Source of the DNA: Diaporthe sp. PMI_573
Taxonomy: Eukaryota > Ascomycota > Sordariomycetes > Diaporthales > Diaporthaceae
Assembly: GCA_021399435.1 (NCBI GenBank)
Contig: JAJTUP010000003.1
Span: forward strand, 2,046,001-2,110,000
DNA: 64,000 bases
Direction of reading: 5' to 3'
The notes below the pieces were generated by a model that had not been told where the DNA came from, searched no databases, and saw only the letters and a program-made list of their open reading frames with translations. Shown here piece after piece: positions 12,236 through 22,695 of the stretch; position 1 is the first letter of the stretch; each line of letters starts with the position of its first letter. The position numbers and the translations under genes were made by a program.

Positions 12236-12300
12236 TCTTTTATTTTTCTTTCTTTTTCAGACTTTTAGAGCAACCATCCACATAAATAAAAGACTACCAG

Positions 12301-12539
12301 TATAGAATAGGTATTAATAGGTCTATAGTAAATAGGTCTACAAGTAAATAGTAGAGGGCCCGTAGCTAGCACAGGGCCTACACTATAAAGGGTTGTCACC
12401 CTACAGGCATAGCTTCACCACACCCTTCAAAGCAACAACCCAGACCCCATAGACTTAATAAAATACCCATTCAGTCTACACTCTCCTTTTCTCTTCACTA
12501 ACACTTCTTTCTATCATATACAATAAAGCCCAACCAACA
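12301..12539 (+). repeat. 3' LTR of Copia A
   Basis: A 239-bp partner of the 4033 LTR. The initial TG has become TA. The polypurine tract AAAAGACTACCAG directly precedes it, and the target duplication AGGGG follows. Confidence 0.93.
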
Positions 12540-12727
12540 AGGGGTTAAGATATATATATATAGATCTAGGTTACCTACTATATTAAAGGTTTCAGAAACC
12601 CGCTTACATAAGCTAATTACATAAGCATATATATTATTTTATATTATAGTATAAGTTATAAATATACAAGATATATAGCTTATAGCTATATAGCCTTAAT
12701 GATTAGAGAGTTATTAAAGAAATTTAT

Positions 12728-12935
12728 TATTAAATAGCTCTTACCATATAGCGTAATGTACATATATACGTGTCTATGTAATTAGTTCTAAATTCATTAA
12801 TGTCTGTCTAAACTATAAAATAAGCAGGAAAGCTCGCGTACAGACCTCTTAGGTCTACATATACTCCCTTACTAGATTAGTCATCCTCCCTAACCAATAT
12901 AGCTATATACAATCAGCTTTAGTATTATTCCAACA
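12728..12935 (-). repeat. 3' LTR of Copia B
   Basis: A 208-bp direct repeat of 21751-21958, with more C-to-T/G-to-A changes than its partner. Orientation follows from the TGTTGGAATA start on the minus strand. Confidence 0.9.
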
Positions 12936-13372
12936 CTAGGGGCCTTTTATTTTCTAATCACATACTCCCTTTAGGCCAGTCAAGCAAGTTAAATTACTTG
13001 TACACCCTTTCCTATAATAAATAAAATCACCCTGGCCAGGTAGGTTATGCTACCCTAGTTTTTCAATTATACATTATAAGCAAACCTTCAACTAATGGTC
13101 TACATCAAGCACTTATCACACTAACTTTCTCAACCTTCTTTTAAGCACCCTTTCTAACCTACTTTCTAACCACTTTTTCTCACAACTTTTATCATACTAG
13201 CCAGCAGGTACTAGATAGGACTATTACCTATAACTCACTCATACAAGTAACCTCTTTTTCCAGCCAGCTAGAGTAGTCTATACACAGCACCCTTCTAGTA
13301 CCAACACAAAAACCTTACACCTTTTACCTTTTACTTCAACCTTTCCTCTCTTCTTCTCCATCACACAACACT

Positions 13373-13410
13373 CTCTCTCTCTCTCACACATATACACACA
13401 CACACACCTT
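13373..13410. repeat. CT and CA microsatellites
   Basis: A (CT)n run followed by an interrupted (CA)n run in the non-coding 3' region of Copia B. Confidence 0.8.
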
Positions 13411-14738
13411 ATATATTATATAATCCAAACATCTTCAAAACTTACCTTTATTATTAAACTTCTTTATATAATATCTAATCATAGTTCTCTACACAGCCTT
13501 CACAAGTTACCTCTCTCTCTATATACTTTACCTATACCTATATCTACTATTATAGCACCTATCTCTACTCTACAAGCAGGCCCTGCCTAGTCTCCTCTCA
13601 CACCTCTTTTTAGTACTTTAATATATATTCCTAGTCTAACTACAAGCTATCAGATTATAACCCTCCCAACTAATCACTTTCTAAATTATACTTTCCTAGC
13701 CTCCCTTATCATTAATATCTATACAACCCTTTTCTTATTATTATTCTTACTCTAATATTTTTAAAGGATACTAAGTATATAATTACCACACTCCCCTCGT
13801 ATAATATTCAAATATTATATAATATTAATATACAGCTAGTCAATATTATTACCTATATTATTTATCATCTAAGCTACTACTATACAATCCTGATTTAGTT
13901 ACGTAGTTAAGATAGCAATTAATATACCAAATACTTATATAGTTTACCTAATATATACTAGTTTAAGGGGTATTTTTTAGCTACCTAGATTTTAAGGAGG
14001 TACTTATATAGGTTGTATCTAGTAATCACAGGGTTATCAGTACCCTCATTATGAGAACTACTAGCCACGCAGAGCCTATGCTTATAGAGAAGGTTGTAGA
14101 AGTTATAATAGCTATAGTAGTAAAAATAGTCTAGATAATAGTAGCCTGGGACCCTCTTATAGCCTAGTAACCTTAGAGGGTATTAAGTAGAAGATTAAGT
14201 AGGAAGATAAGGGTTTCCTAATTAATCTATATACCTTTAGATATATAGTCAAGTAGGTATGTCCTAGGTCTTAGGTTTATATAATGATTTTTCTATACAT
14301 TATAACTAAAATTTAATTCTCCTCTTACTACTTTTTCTTTATATAAATACTTTCTAGTAATTATGAAAAGTTTCCTGTTATGTAGTTACTAAATCTTATA
14401 GCTAGCCTTATATAATCTTCTTAGGTCCTAGGTATAGTCTTTAAGGTTTATTATATAGCCTGAGGTATCCTAGTTCTATCTTAAGGGGTCCTAACTATGT
14501 CCTGAGGTATCCTAGTTATATCCTTATATATCTTAAAGTATCCTAGCTATATTTTTTATATATTTTGAAATATCCTAGCTATATCCTTTATATATCTTAG
14601 GTCTATCCTAAGCCTATCCTAGCTATATTCTTTATACATCCTTATATTATCCTATAGCTATCCTAGGCCTGTCTATTATATATCCTAGGCCTGTCTTCCT
14701 TTAGTCCTTAAGTTTCTATATAGCTATCCTGTAGCTTT

Positions 14739-14858
14739 TTCTTCTTATCCTCGTACCCTCTAGTTAATTTCTTTTTATTCTTATACCCTCTAGTTAAGTT
14801 TTTCTTATCCTTATACCCTCTAGTTAAATTCTTCTTATCCTCATACCCTCTAGTTAAG
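14739..14858. repeat. Four tandem 30-bp repeats
   Basis: The word TACCCTCTAGTTAA recurs at exactly 30-bp spacing (14753, 14783, 14813, 14843), each copy preceded by a CTT(C/T)TTATCC-like word. A looser array built on CCTAGCTATATCC-like words covers about 14460-14690. Both lie downstream of the RNase H end of Copia B. Confidence 0.8.
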
Positions 14859-14899
14859 CACCTCTTCCCTTATTCTTTCTAGCTAAGGTATTTTATATA

Positions 14900-15200
14900 T
14901 GCCTCTACTCTAATCTTTAATATATTTATTAAGATCAGCTTTTCCAATACTCTATTTAGTACCTTCTTTATATAAGTATTAGCTAGGTTATCCTTCCCAT
15001 TAATCTACTATACTTTAGAAATTTCTTTCTTTTTATATACTTCTTTTAGTAACATAATATTAATTATTAGTCTCTTTTTATCTATTATGCCTAGCCTAAC
15101 TAGATAGTTATATAATAATCTTAAATCTATATAGATAACGACTAGAATTCTTAGTATTTCTAGATAGTTTATTACCTAATTTAGTATTATACTAAGTATC
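14900..15200 (-). pseudogene. Copia B RNase H remnant
   Basis: Minus-strand translation gives VIYIDLRLLYNYLVRL, then KKRLIINIMLLKEVYKKKE, then NGKDNLANTYIKKVLNR. This matches the RNase H C-terminal words seen in the other two elements, with TAG in place of tryptophan. Confidence 0.8.
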
Positions 15201-16979
15201 ATACTATTATTAAACCTAGTCATTATTTTATATAGCTTACTTACTAGTATACTCTAGGTTACTCTTTTATACTTTATTAAACTCTAGTATATAATATTCC
15301 TATAGATTTTAAAGTCCTCCCTTATATAGTTAATTTCCACTACTAGTATAATAATAAAGCCTAGTTATAAACTAAGGTCTATATTATTAATAAAGGATCT
15401 ATCTATAAAAACATAAAGCTTCATGTATTCTAGGTCAAGTAAAATAAATATAATCCCTCTTTTAAGATTTTCTATCTACTACTTAATTCATACATTAAGT
15501 ATATCCATATCTTTCTTCTCTAGGTCTTTAATCTAAGCTACTAATAATAAGTTATATACAGCTTCTGGTTAGTAGATTAATATAACATAAGTACCCCTTA
15601 CACGCTAGGTAATATACTATTAGGGTATATCTTTAGCTTCTAGGTTAATTAGTACTAGGTTTATTACTTAGCCCTTCTATATAAAGGTAATATTATCCCC
15701 ATCAAACTCAATCTTCCCTCTATTAAACTCAATTAGCTATTTTAGTCCTAGGATTTACTTATCCTTTATATAGAACTTTTTATTATATAATTCCTTTTCT
15801 TCTTTTCCAGAGAATTAGGTAGTTATAAAGCCAAAGGTATCATCTATTTACATCCTAGTAATTCCAAAGTCATATAGTCCATTTATAGTAAACAACAAGC
15901 ATAAATTATATATAGAAACCTTTATCCCTAAAACTTCAGTATAGTATAAATAATATATCTTATACTAGTATAAACCTAACTCTGCTAGTCTATATAATAG
16001 CTTCTAAATTAGAAGTATAGTTCTTAGTAGATATTAATCATATAGCTCTACTAGCAGCTCTGCTAGAATAGTATAAGTAAGGGGGTTGTATGATTAGGTA
16101 TAGGCCTATATGATGTCCCTTAATTCTCCTTAGTAGTAAAAGTATAGTATAAGGGTTAGTCCTAGTATAAGGATAAGTCTCTAGCTCATCCTTTAGATAG
16201 TAGGAGCTTGGGTTAAAATTGCCTCCTTCTCTAAGTCTCTATACCCTTATACAACAAGCCTAGATTTCTCTATAGGCTTTGTTGACCTATTCTTTACCTC
16301 TCGTACCATCCTTATCTTAAAGATCCAAAGTCTATTATGTTAGTTTACATTATACTGAATAAATTAAAAGACATCTTTACTAGCCAGAGCATCTATTTCT
16401 AGTATATCCGACTCCTTAAATAACCTTTTAAGAGTAGTAATAATATTATCTTGGCGTAGTTTGACTACTAAATCATACAAGTCTTTCTCCTTCTAGGTGA
16501 GGAAAATGCTCGGCAACTACTACATATATATAACAAATATTGGTCGTATAGTAGCCTTACAGAGGCGTCCTCTTCTCCTTGGTTAAATAGCTTATATAGT
16601 AGCCTTCCTTAGTCGTCCCCTTTTCTTTAGTTAGGGTTGTTCTTATATAATAGGTTAATAGGTATCTAATTTATCTTAGGGTATAGCTCCTACCATATAG
16701 TAATATAGCTTAATATATGTTGCCTATATTTAAATTAGTCTATTTATCATACCTACTATAATTATATGTTCCTTGATACTATTGACTTTATATAGTCCTT
16801 TCCACCCCTTATTTTCTCTCTAGATCAGGACATCGCTCTAAATTAGTAGAGATAGGGTAGATTAGAGGTCTAGGCCATTTTTAGTGTTAATTATATAGTT
16901 AACTTCCACCTTGGCTTAGATTATACATAGCATCTTTATTACTTTCTAAACTACTAGTGCTTATTATACAATATCTAGT

Positions 16980-17660
16980 GAGAGCAGCAAATCCTGTAAT
17001 ATCTATAGGTATGCTCTAAAAACTAAGAGTATTGATATAATGCTATTTAGTCCTGCAGTATTGTTTAGTACCTTTACGGCTATCTATAGGAGTGTTTTGT
17101 CGTCTATATAGTAGCCAATCTCAGCCTTTAGAATCTCAAAAGCTCTTCTCAGGGGGCCGTACAAGTGTTTAACCTTACCCAAAGCCCAGTATACTTCTAC
17201 AGGCATTTCTTTATATATAATTCCCATGATCTTTACATTATTCCGGAATTCCTCTAAAGCAAAGTTAGTTCCCGGATTATATACAATATAGTCTAGTAGA
17301 CCAATATACATGTAGATCCAGTACTTACAAAGTATATTCTAGGTATCTTGTGTAGAAAGAGAGCTAAGAAATGTAGCTACTTAGAAGCTTATGTCTAAGT
17401 TAATTATATAAAGTATATTCCTTTTACCTAGGTATATAACATTAATAACTACTTTATAGTTAAAGTAGCTTTTATCTTTAATTAAGAACTTAAATCTCCT
17501 TAGTAATAGATCATGTAATTAGCAGAAGTAGCAGAACTTCTAAATCTTCTCCAGAATTACCTCTTTAACATCATCATACCCTGTATTCCTTAATAACTTG
17601 TATAGTCTGTCTATACAAGGGTGCCCAAATCATCTATAGAGTCTCCTAAGCTGTGGCTCT
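16980..17660 (-). pseudogene. Copia B gag-pre-integrase and integrase remnant
   Basis: Minus-strand words include FGHLGHPCIDRLYKLLRNTG, INVIYLGKRNILYIINLD and, in the 75-codon open piece 17084-17311, VEVYWALGKVKHLYGPLRRAFEI. The last corresponds to the VEAHNSIG-VERYHAPLRRAY segment usual in fungal Copia integrases. Confidence 0.8.
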
Positions 17661-18343
17661 ATAAGGAATACTCTAGCCTCTATACAGCTTATATTAAAAA
17701 ATACATATCTCCATTTCCTAACTATCGAAATTATCATATCCCCTTGTACAATAATATCTAATAGGTTGTTAAAGTAGGCTTTCAGCCTATCTACATTATA
17801 TAGGGAGAATAGAAAAGGAGTTAATATATCTAGGATATAGTATATAATACTTCCTAGTTAGTTTATAACCTTAATTATACTAACCATTAAGATAGTATTA
17901 CTATTACTAAATTTGACTTTAGCTATATCTACACCCTATTTAATCTTTATACCTAGGTTCTCTTGTATGTAGGCTAATGCTTATAGCATCCCTACTATAG
18001 AAAACTTGGCAGCTTCTATATCCCAGAGCTCTCCCTGATACTTTATACTATATAGGTTATACAGTACAAAGTAACTTGCTTCAGTTACTTTTAGGGCTAT
18101 ATAGATATCCTCCCCAGTTATATAGTAGTTAAATATAAAATCTACTAGATTTTATTAGGGGATAGCCTTATTGTCTATGTCCCATAGATTAAATAGTAAG
18201 TCTTCTACTTTATACAGTAAATCCTCCCCTTTATACTCAAGTAAGTAGATAGCAAACTTCTCCTCTTCTAGGATAGGTTCTTGCTTAAAGTCTTTACATA
18301 CCTAGAGGTATTATCTTTATACATCTATCCTTTCCTTATCTAT

Positions 18344-18385
18344 ATGGTTTGTAGACCAGCATCCCTCCTTCTTGCATACAAAGCA
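18344..18385 (-). pseudogene. Copia B gag zinc knuckle
   Basis: The minus strand encodes KCFVCKKEGCWSTNH. Spacing is C-x2-C-x4-C-x4-H, a knuckle with the last two ligands exchanged relative to the retroviral CCHC. Elements A and C carry Gly/Arg-rich patches at this position instead. Confidence 0.75.
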
Positions 18386-19179
18386 TTTCATTACCTTAGC
18401 TGTTATATAATATAGTCTAGAGGGTTGTTATATAGATTGACTTTAGGTTGGTCTTGGCCTGAAAGGGATTTACGGTAAGGATTAGTAGTTGTTTAGCTAA
18501 AAAGAGGTTTGTGGTATAGATTAGTAGTTATATAAAGTCCTCTAGTAATCCTTGAAATTTAAGCTGTATCGTCTATCTACAAAATTAATTCTGGCTTCTT
18601 TATATAACATGAATTATTAAACAGAGTTTCTTTCCATAGCTACTTGCAGAGCTGCACAAAGGTCTGCAAATAGGGCCTTGCACGTAGGCTTCTAGTTTAT
18701 CATAGCCAGTTCCAACTCTGGTACCACGCAGCATGCTCTAACCACTATTGTGCAGAGTGCTATCTCGCCCTAATATCCCTCTCCTAGGGCTCTTTATATA
18801 AGCTGTAGCTTGTCTAAGAGGGCTTCCAAGACCTCTGGTAAGGTCTTGTCTAGATTTTCTTTCCTTACTCACACAAATGACAAGGTTGTTTAGTCTGCCC
18901 AGTACTGGCTGTGGTTTATTGTTATATTAAAGTATGTATCCATGAGATTATATACTTTGTCCCACCTCTTGTCTGGTCTAATATAGTATATATAGAAGTC
19001 TTCTATACGACTAGAAAGGATGTCTAGAAAGACTGTATGGTATTAATCTTCAGTAATTTACAGTTATCTATAATAACCAATAAAGATCCATACCTTGTCG
19101 TACAATAAGTTATAGGGCTTGCCGGTATAGTTCCTGTCTTTTCTCCACCCCTTCTAGAAGGTAGATCAGAGTTCTAAAT

Positions 19180-19340
19180 ATACACAAATATACAAATATA
19201 CAAATATACAGATATACAATATACACAAATATACAATATACAAATATACGAGACCCTAAGATATACAATATACAAATATACAAGACCTTAAGATATACAA
19301 TATACAAATATACATGTATATTTGTATATTGTATATTGAA
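19180..19340. repeat. Left terminal array of AT-rich words in the hAT element
   Basis: Alternating ATATACAA and ATATACAAATATAC units make up most of this stretch. The same units recur at 19505-19650 and 20515-20655. Confidence 0.8.
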
Positions 19341-19654
19341 ATATACAAATATATAATATACATTATATAAAAAAAAGATTAATATTAAAAAAAAATAAAC
19401 CTATACCCTTTATAAGTCTTACAACTTAATTATTTAAAATAAAGTTTAAGGTAAGTTTTAGCTTTATATTATATATTAATTTAGAATATTTCTATTTTTA
19501 GAAATTGTATATTTGTATATTTGTATATCTAATATACAAATATACAAATATACAATATACAAATATACAATATACAAATATACAAGACCTTAGGATATAC
19601 AATATACAAATATACATGTATATTGTATATTTGTATATTGAAATATACAATGTA

Positions 19655-20236
19655 TATTTAACTGTCACAACTCTGACAACTTCAAATATATCACCTAAAA
19701 AGAAGTCTACACAAAAAATAAAAGAAAACAACCTATTAGATACTTTATTTCCAGTATCTAACCCTATAACTAATATACAAACTCAAAATAATATCGATTA
19801 TATATTAAGGGAAGAATTAAATAAATACTTAAAAGAAGTTAGAAAAGGGGGTAGAGTAAGTATTTTATTTTATTACTTAATCTTTTAAATATTTATAAGT
19901 TATAATACTAATCATTAATAGTATGATATATTTGCGTTTTAGGAAATAAATAAAGATTCTTACCCTAATTTATCTATTTTAGCTATTCAATACCTAAATA
20001 TCCCCGCTACATCTGCTGCTATTGAAGGAAACTTTAATAGTAGTACGAATATTATTACTAGTCGTCGTACTAATTTAAAGCACGATACTAGAAAAGAGTT
20101 AATGATTACTAAATCTAATAGTAAAGATAAAAATATATATAAAACTAAGAGATATCCTGATTTAGAAGCAGTATATAATAATATAGGGGATTTAGAAGCT
20201 TCTTTTAGTAAAGGGGAAGATAGTGATTTTAGTTAA
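19655..20236 (+). pseudogene. hAT transposase C-terminal fragment (dimerisation domain), one intron
   Basis: Two exons join in frame across an 87-bp intron (19856-19942, GTAAGT...TTTTAG), giving GGR|EINKDSYPNL. Exon 2 then reads AIQYLNIPATSAAIEGNF and TSRRTNLKHDT, the hAT dimerisation motif (dyL-ipaSSa-sEr-FS), ending DSDFS-stop at 20236. Catalytic N-terminal parts are absent and no clear start exists, so the element is non-autonomous. There are few stops in this frame compared with the surrounding Copia sequence, consistent with a younger insertion or with escape from RIP because of its small size. Confidence 0.8.
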
Positions 20237-21750
20237 AGGATTTAAAAGGTTTTTTTATATATAATATATTAAGTTAATTTAAGTTAGTGAAATAATATAA
20301 TACTTAATATTTAATAAATTATAATATACTTTAGAGTATAAGTAAAATAAAATATATTAAGATATATTTAATATATTATTATATATTTATATAAAAGAAT
20401 TTTAACTTGATTAATTTTAAAGCTATTATAATAAAATTTATATAGTTTTATAGCTAGAATTTAGCTCTATATTATATATTAATTTATAATATTTCTATTT
20501 TTAGAAATTATATATTTGTATATTTGTATATTTAATATACAAATATACAAATATACAATATACAAATATACAATATACAAATATACAAGACCTTAGGATA
20601 TACAATATACAAATATACATGTATATTGTATATTTGTATATTAAAATATACAATGTATATTTAACTATCATAACTCTGAGGTAGATACTTGTTAAGGGTC
20701 TATCGGCCCATTGTAGACAATTTGAGTTAGAGGTAGGTCGTACAGTACATTATCTATATAGACTGAATGTACTATAAGCGCCGTACCATGTTGTTATGGA
20801 AAATTACCCACCTCTTGTATATATCTTGTTCCCAGGGGTGTTTATTATACAGCTTGTGTTTCAACGGTAGGTACTTGAAGATTTCATAATGTCTCGTGCA
20901 ACTACATTCAGAGCAGTAGTTTAATTATCTATTATACATAGGCTGGTTTTAGTACTTGCAGTAGGTAGTTTTCTGCTGCCTTCTCAGCTTCAATAAGTCG
21001 TAGAATCTGACTAATATAGGGACCCTTTAATGTTGAGATTCCTCTTGTCTCAAGAAAATTCAGAAATACTTTCTTAAATATATAATCTACTTTGTTAAAT
21101 TAGTAGAAAGTCTACCCTTTAAAGTTGTTAACCAGAGACCCTAGTATATTAGCCTTGCTTAGGTCTAGATGAATAATATCCATTATAACCTATACAAAGT
21201 ATATATTAATCTAGGTATTGTTTAGTAGGGCATCTAGGTCGATATCTAGGTCCCAGTACCTTGGATTTATTATGCTTTACTATACTTTTAGTAGTATTAT
21301 ACTTCCCTTACTTATCTCTTTATACATTATTTGGTTTTGGCTACTTAAGCTTGCCACTATAGCCGAAGCTAATGGTTCTGGTATATTGAAGGATAACATC
21401 TTGTATAGTATTCTGTTAGCTTGTTTGCACGATGTCTTCTTTATCATGCAGTAGTATACACGGCTTCTTCCTAGTCGTATAAGGTCTTGGCTATAGATAT
21501 GTTCTGTCTAGCGTTTAGTATAGCAGTCTTGATTTATATGATGTCGAGAAGATTTCGTTTTCTAGGGATGTTCTCTCCCTTCCTGACTAGCAGGGAGGTC
21601 GAGATAGCCTCTGGGCTCTTAGCACGAGCATGTAATTCTAGTTACCTCTATATCCCGTCTAGCGTTCTACAGCTGCAACCATAGAGTCGTACCGGTACTC
21701 GTCTCTTTACTCTTACTAATCTATAATTACACCAAGCAATTACTAATTAG

Positions 21751-21958
21751 TATTGAATGGCTCTTGCCATATGGCGTAATGTACATACGTATGTATCTAT
21801 GTAATTGGTTCTGAATTCGTTGATGTCTATCTAAACTATGAAACAAGCAGGGAAGCTTGCGCGCAGACCTCTTAGGTCTACATATACTCCCTTGCTAGAT
21901 TAGTCATCCTCCCTAGCCAATATAGCTATGTACGATCAGCCTTAGTGCTATTCCAACA
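21751..21958 (-). repeat. 5' LTR of Copia B
   Basis: A 208-bp LTR, less decayed than its partner. On the minus strand it is followed by CTAATTAGTAATTGCTTGG, the shared primer-binding position. Confidence 0.9.
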
Positions 21959-21963
21959 TTTAT

Positions 21964-22695
21964 TTTATTTATTTTACTAAAGAAATTCTCTTTATTATTA
22001 TTGTTATTTATTTAGGGGTTTATTTATATAAATATTATATATGTTTATAATCTTATATTTTATAGTGTTATGTAAGCACGTCTACTTATATAATTAAACT
22101 AATATATTTATATCTTTTGTATTATCTATTATATAGAAAGATATAAAATATATAGGTAAGTAATATTTAATATCTATTTTTAAATTTATATTTCTTAAAA
22201 AATATAAATTTCTTTTTATAAAATATTAAATATTAAAAAGAAAGAATTATATCTATTCTTCTATATTATTATTCCATAAATAAAAATTAATATAACTCAA
22301 CGTAATTGAGATTTTCTTTTAAAAAATTATTACTTAAGAAGGAAATTTAACTAGTTAGACCTAAAATATAAAACAATGAGCTAGCGACAAGAGTTAGTAG
22401 AATCGGTGTGTTTTCAAATGTTTTCGAGGCTGAATAGCAGTCCCCCCCCTTTTCCCCCATCTCTCCAACTCCACAATCTTCATCCAGTTAGCCTGCTAAT
22501 GATATCTGGACAATTTAGTGCACAAACATGCTATGAAGACAGGCGACACCTCACGTGCCTCCTCAGGTACTGCGATTTGAGCTTCCATATCATTATTTAA
22601 GGAGCATATCGCGAGCCCTACAGTCACCGCTCTGACTGCCGAGCATCTGCACTCCGGTCCAGGGTTTTCGCGAAATACTCAGAACTTCATTGACA
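21964..22695. other. AT-rich decayed sequence grading into the promoter of the MFS gene
   Basis: 21964-22370 is extremely AT-rich with no coding content. GC content returns at about 22390, and 22400-22695 is upstream DNA of the transporter, with CT-rich stretches (CCCCCCCTTTTCCCCC at about 22441) typical of fungal promoters. Confidence 0.5.

Larger units (their letters stand above)
4033..12539 (+). mobile_element. Full-length Ty1/Copia element A (8507 bp, TSD AGGGG), RIP-inactivated
   Basis: Two 239-bp LTRs (4033-4271 and 12301-12539) start TGT/TAT and end CAACCAACA. They are flanked by a perfect 5-bp duplication AGGGG (4028-4032 and 12540-12544). The internal order is leader, gag (ATG 5310), a protease-like frame near 8.1 kb, gag-pre-integrase and integrase core (about 8.45-9.25 kb), reverse transcriptase (about 9.7-10.7 kb) and RNase H (about 10.8-11.3 kb), which is Copia order. 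All domains contain many TAG/TAA stops and AT bias, consistent with RIP. The 3' LTR carries more C-to-T/G-to-A changes than the 5' LTR. Confidence 0.95.
19167..20678 (+). mobile_element. hAT-type DNA transposon nested in Copia B (1512 bp, TSD AGGTAGAT)
   Basis: The ends are CAGAGTT...AACTCTG. They are flanked by a perfect 8-bp duplication AGGTAGAT (19159-19166 and 20679-20686), the hAT signature. Both ends carry arrays of short AT words (ATATACAA, AATATACAAATATAC). A hAT transposase C-terminus is encoded inside. A ~225-bp segment at 19450-19675 that includes an AACTCTG end is repeated at 20455-20678, so the element contains a duplicated right end. Confidence 0.88.
12728..21958 (-). mobile_element. 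Full-length Ty1/Copia element B (9231 bp, TSD TTTAT), minus strand, RIP-inactivated
   Basis: LTRs 12728-12935 and 21751-21958 (208 bp each) read on the minus strand from TGTTGGAATA, similar to the start of yeast Ty1 LTRs, to CAATA. The duplication TTTAT flanks them (12723-12727, 21959-21963). Minus-strand coding order is gag with a zinc knuckle (18344-18385), gag-pre-integrase (about 17.4-17.65 kb), integrase (about 17.0-17.35 kb), RT, and RNase H (about 14.9-15.2 kb). Stops abound. The element holds a nested hAT insertion at 19167-20678. About 2 kb of non-coding, repeat-bearing sequence lies between RNase H and the 3' LTR. Confidence 0.92.

Noticed and set aside
19180..20660. CRISPR-like arrays of short repeats
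   Set aside because: Repeats are contiguous AT words without unique spacers, in a eukaryotic transposon end.
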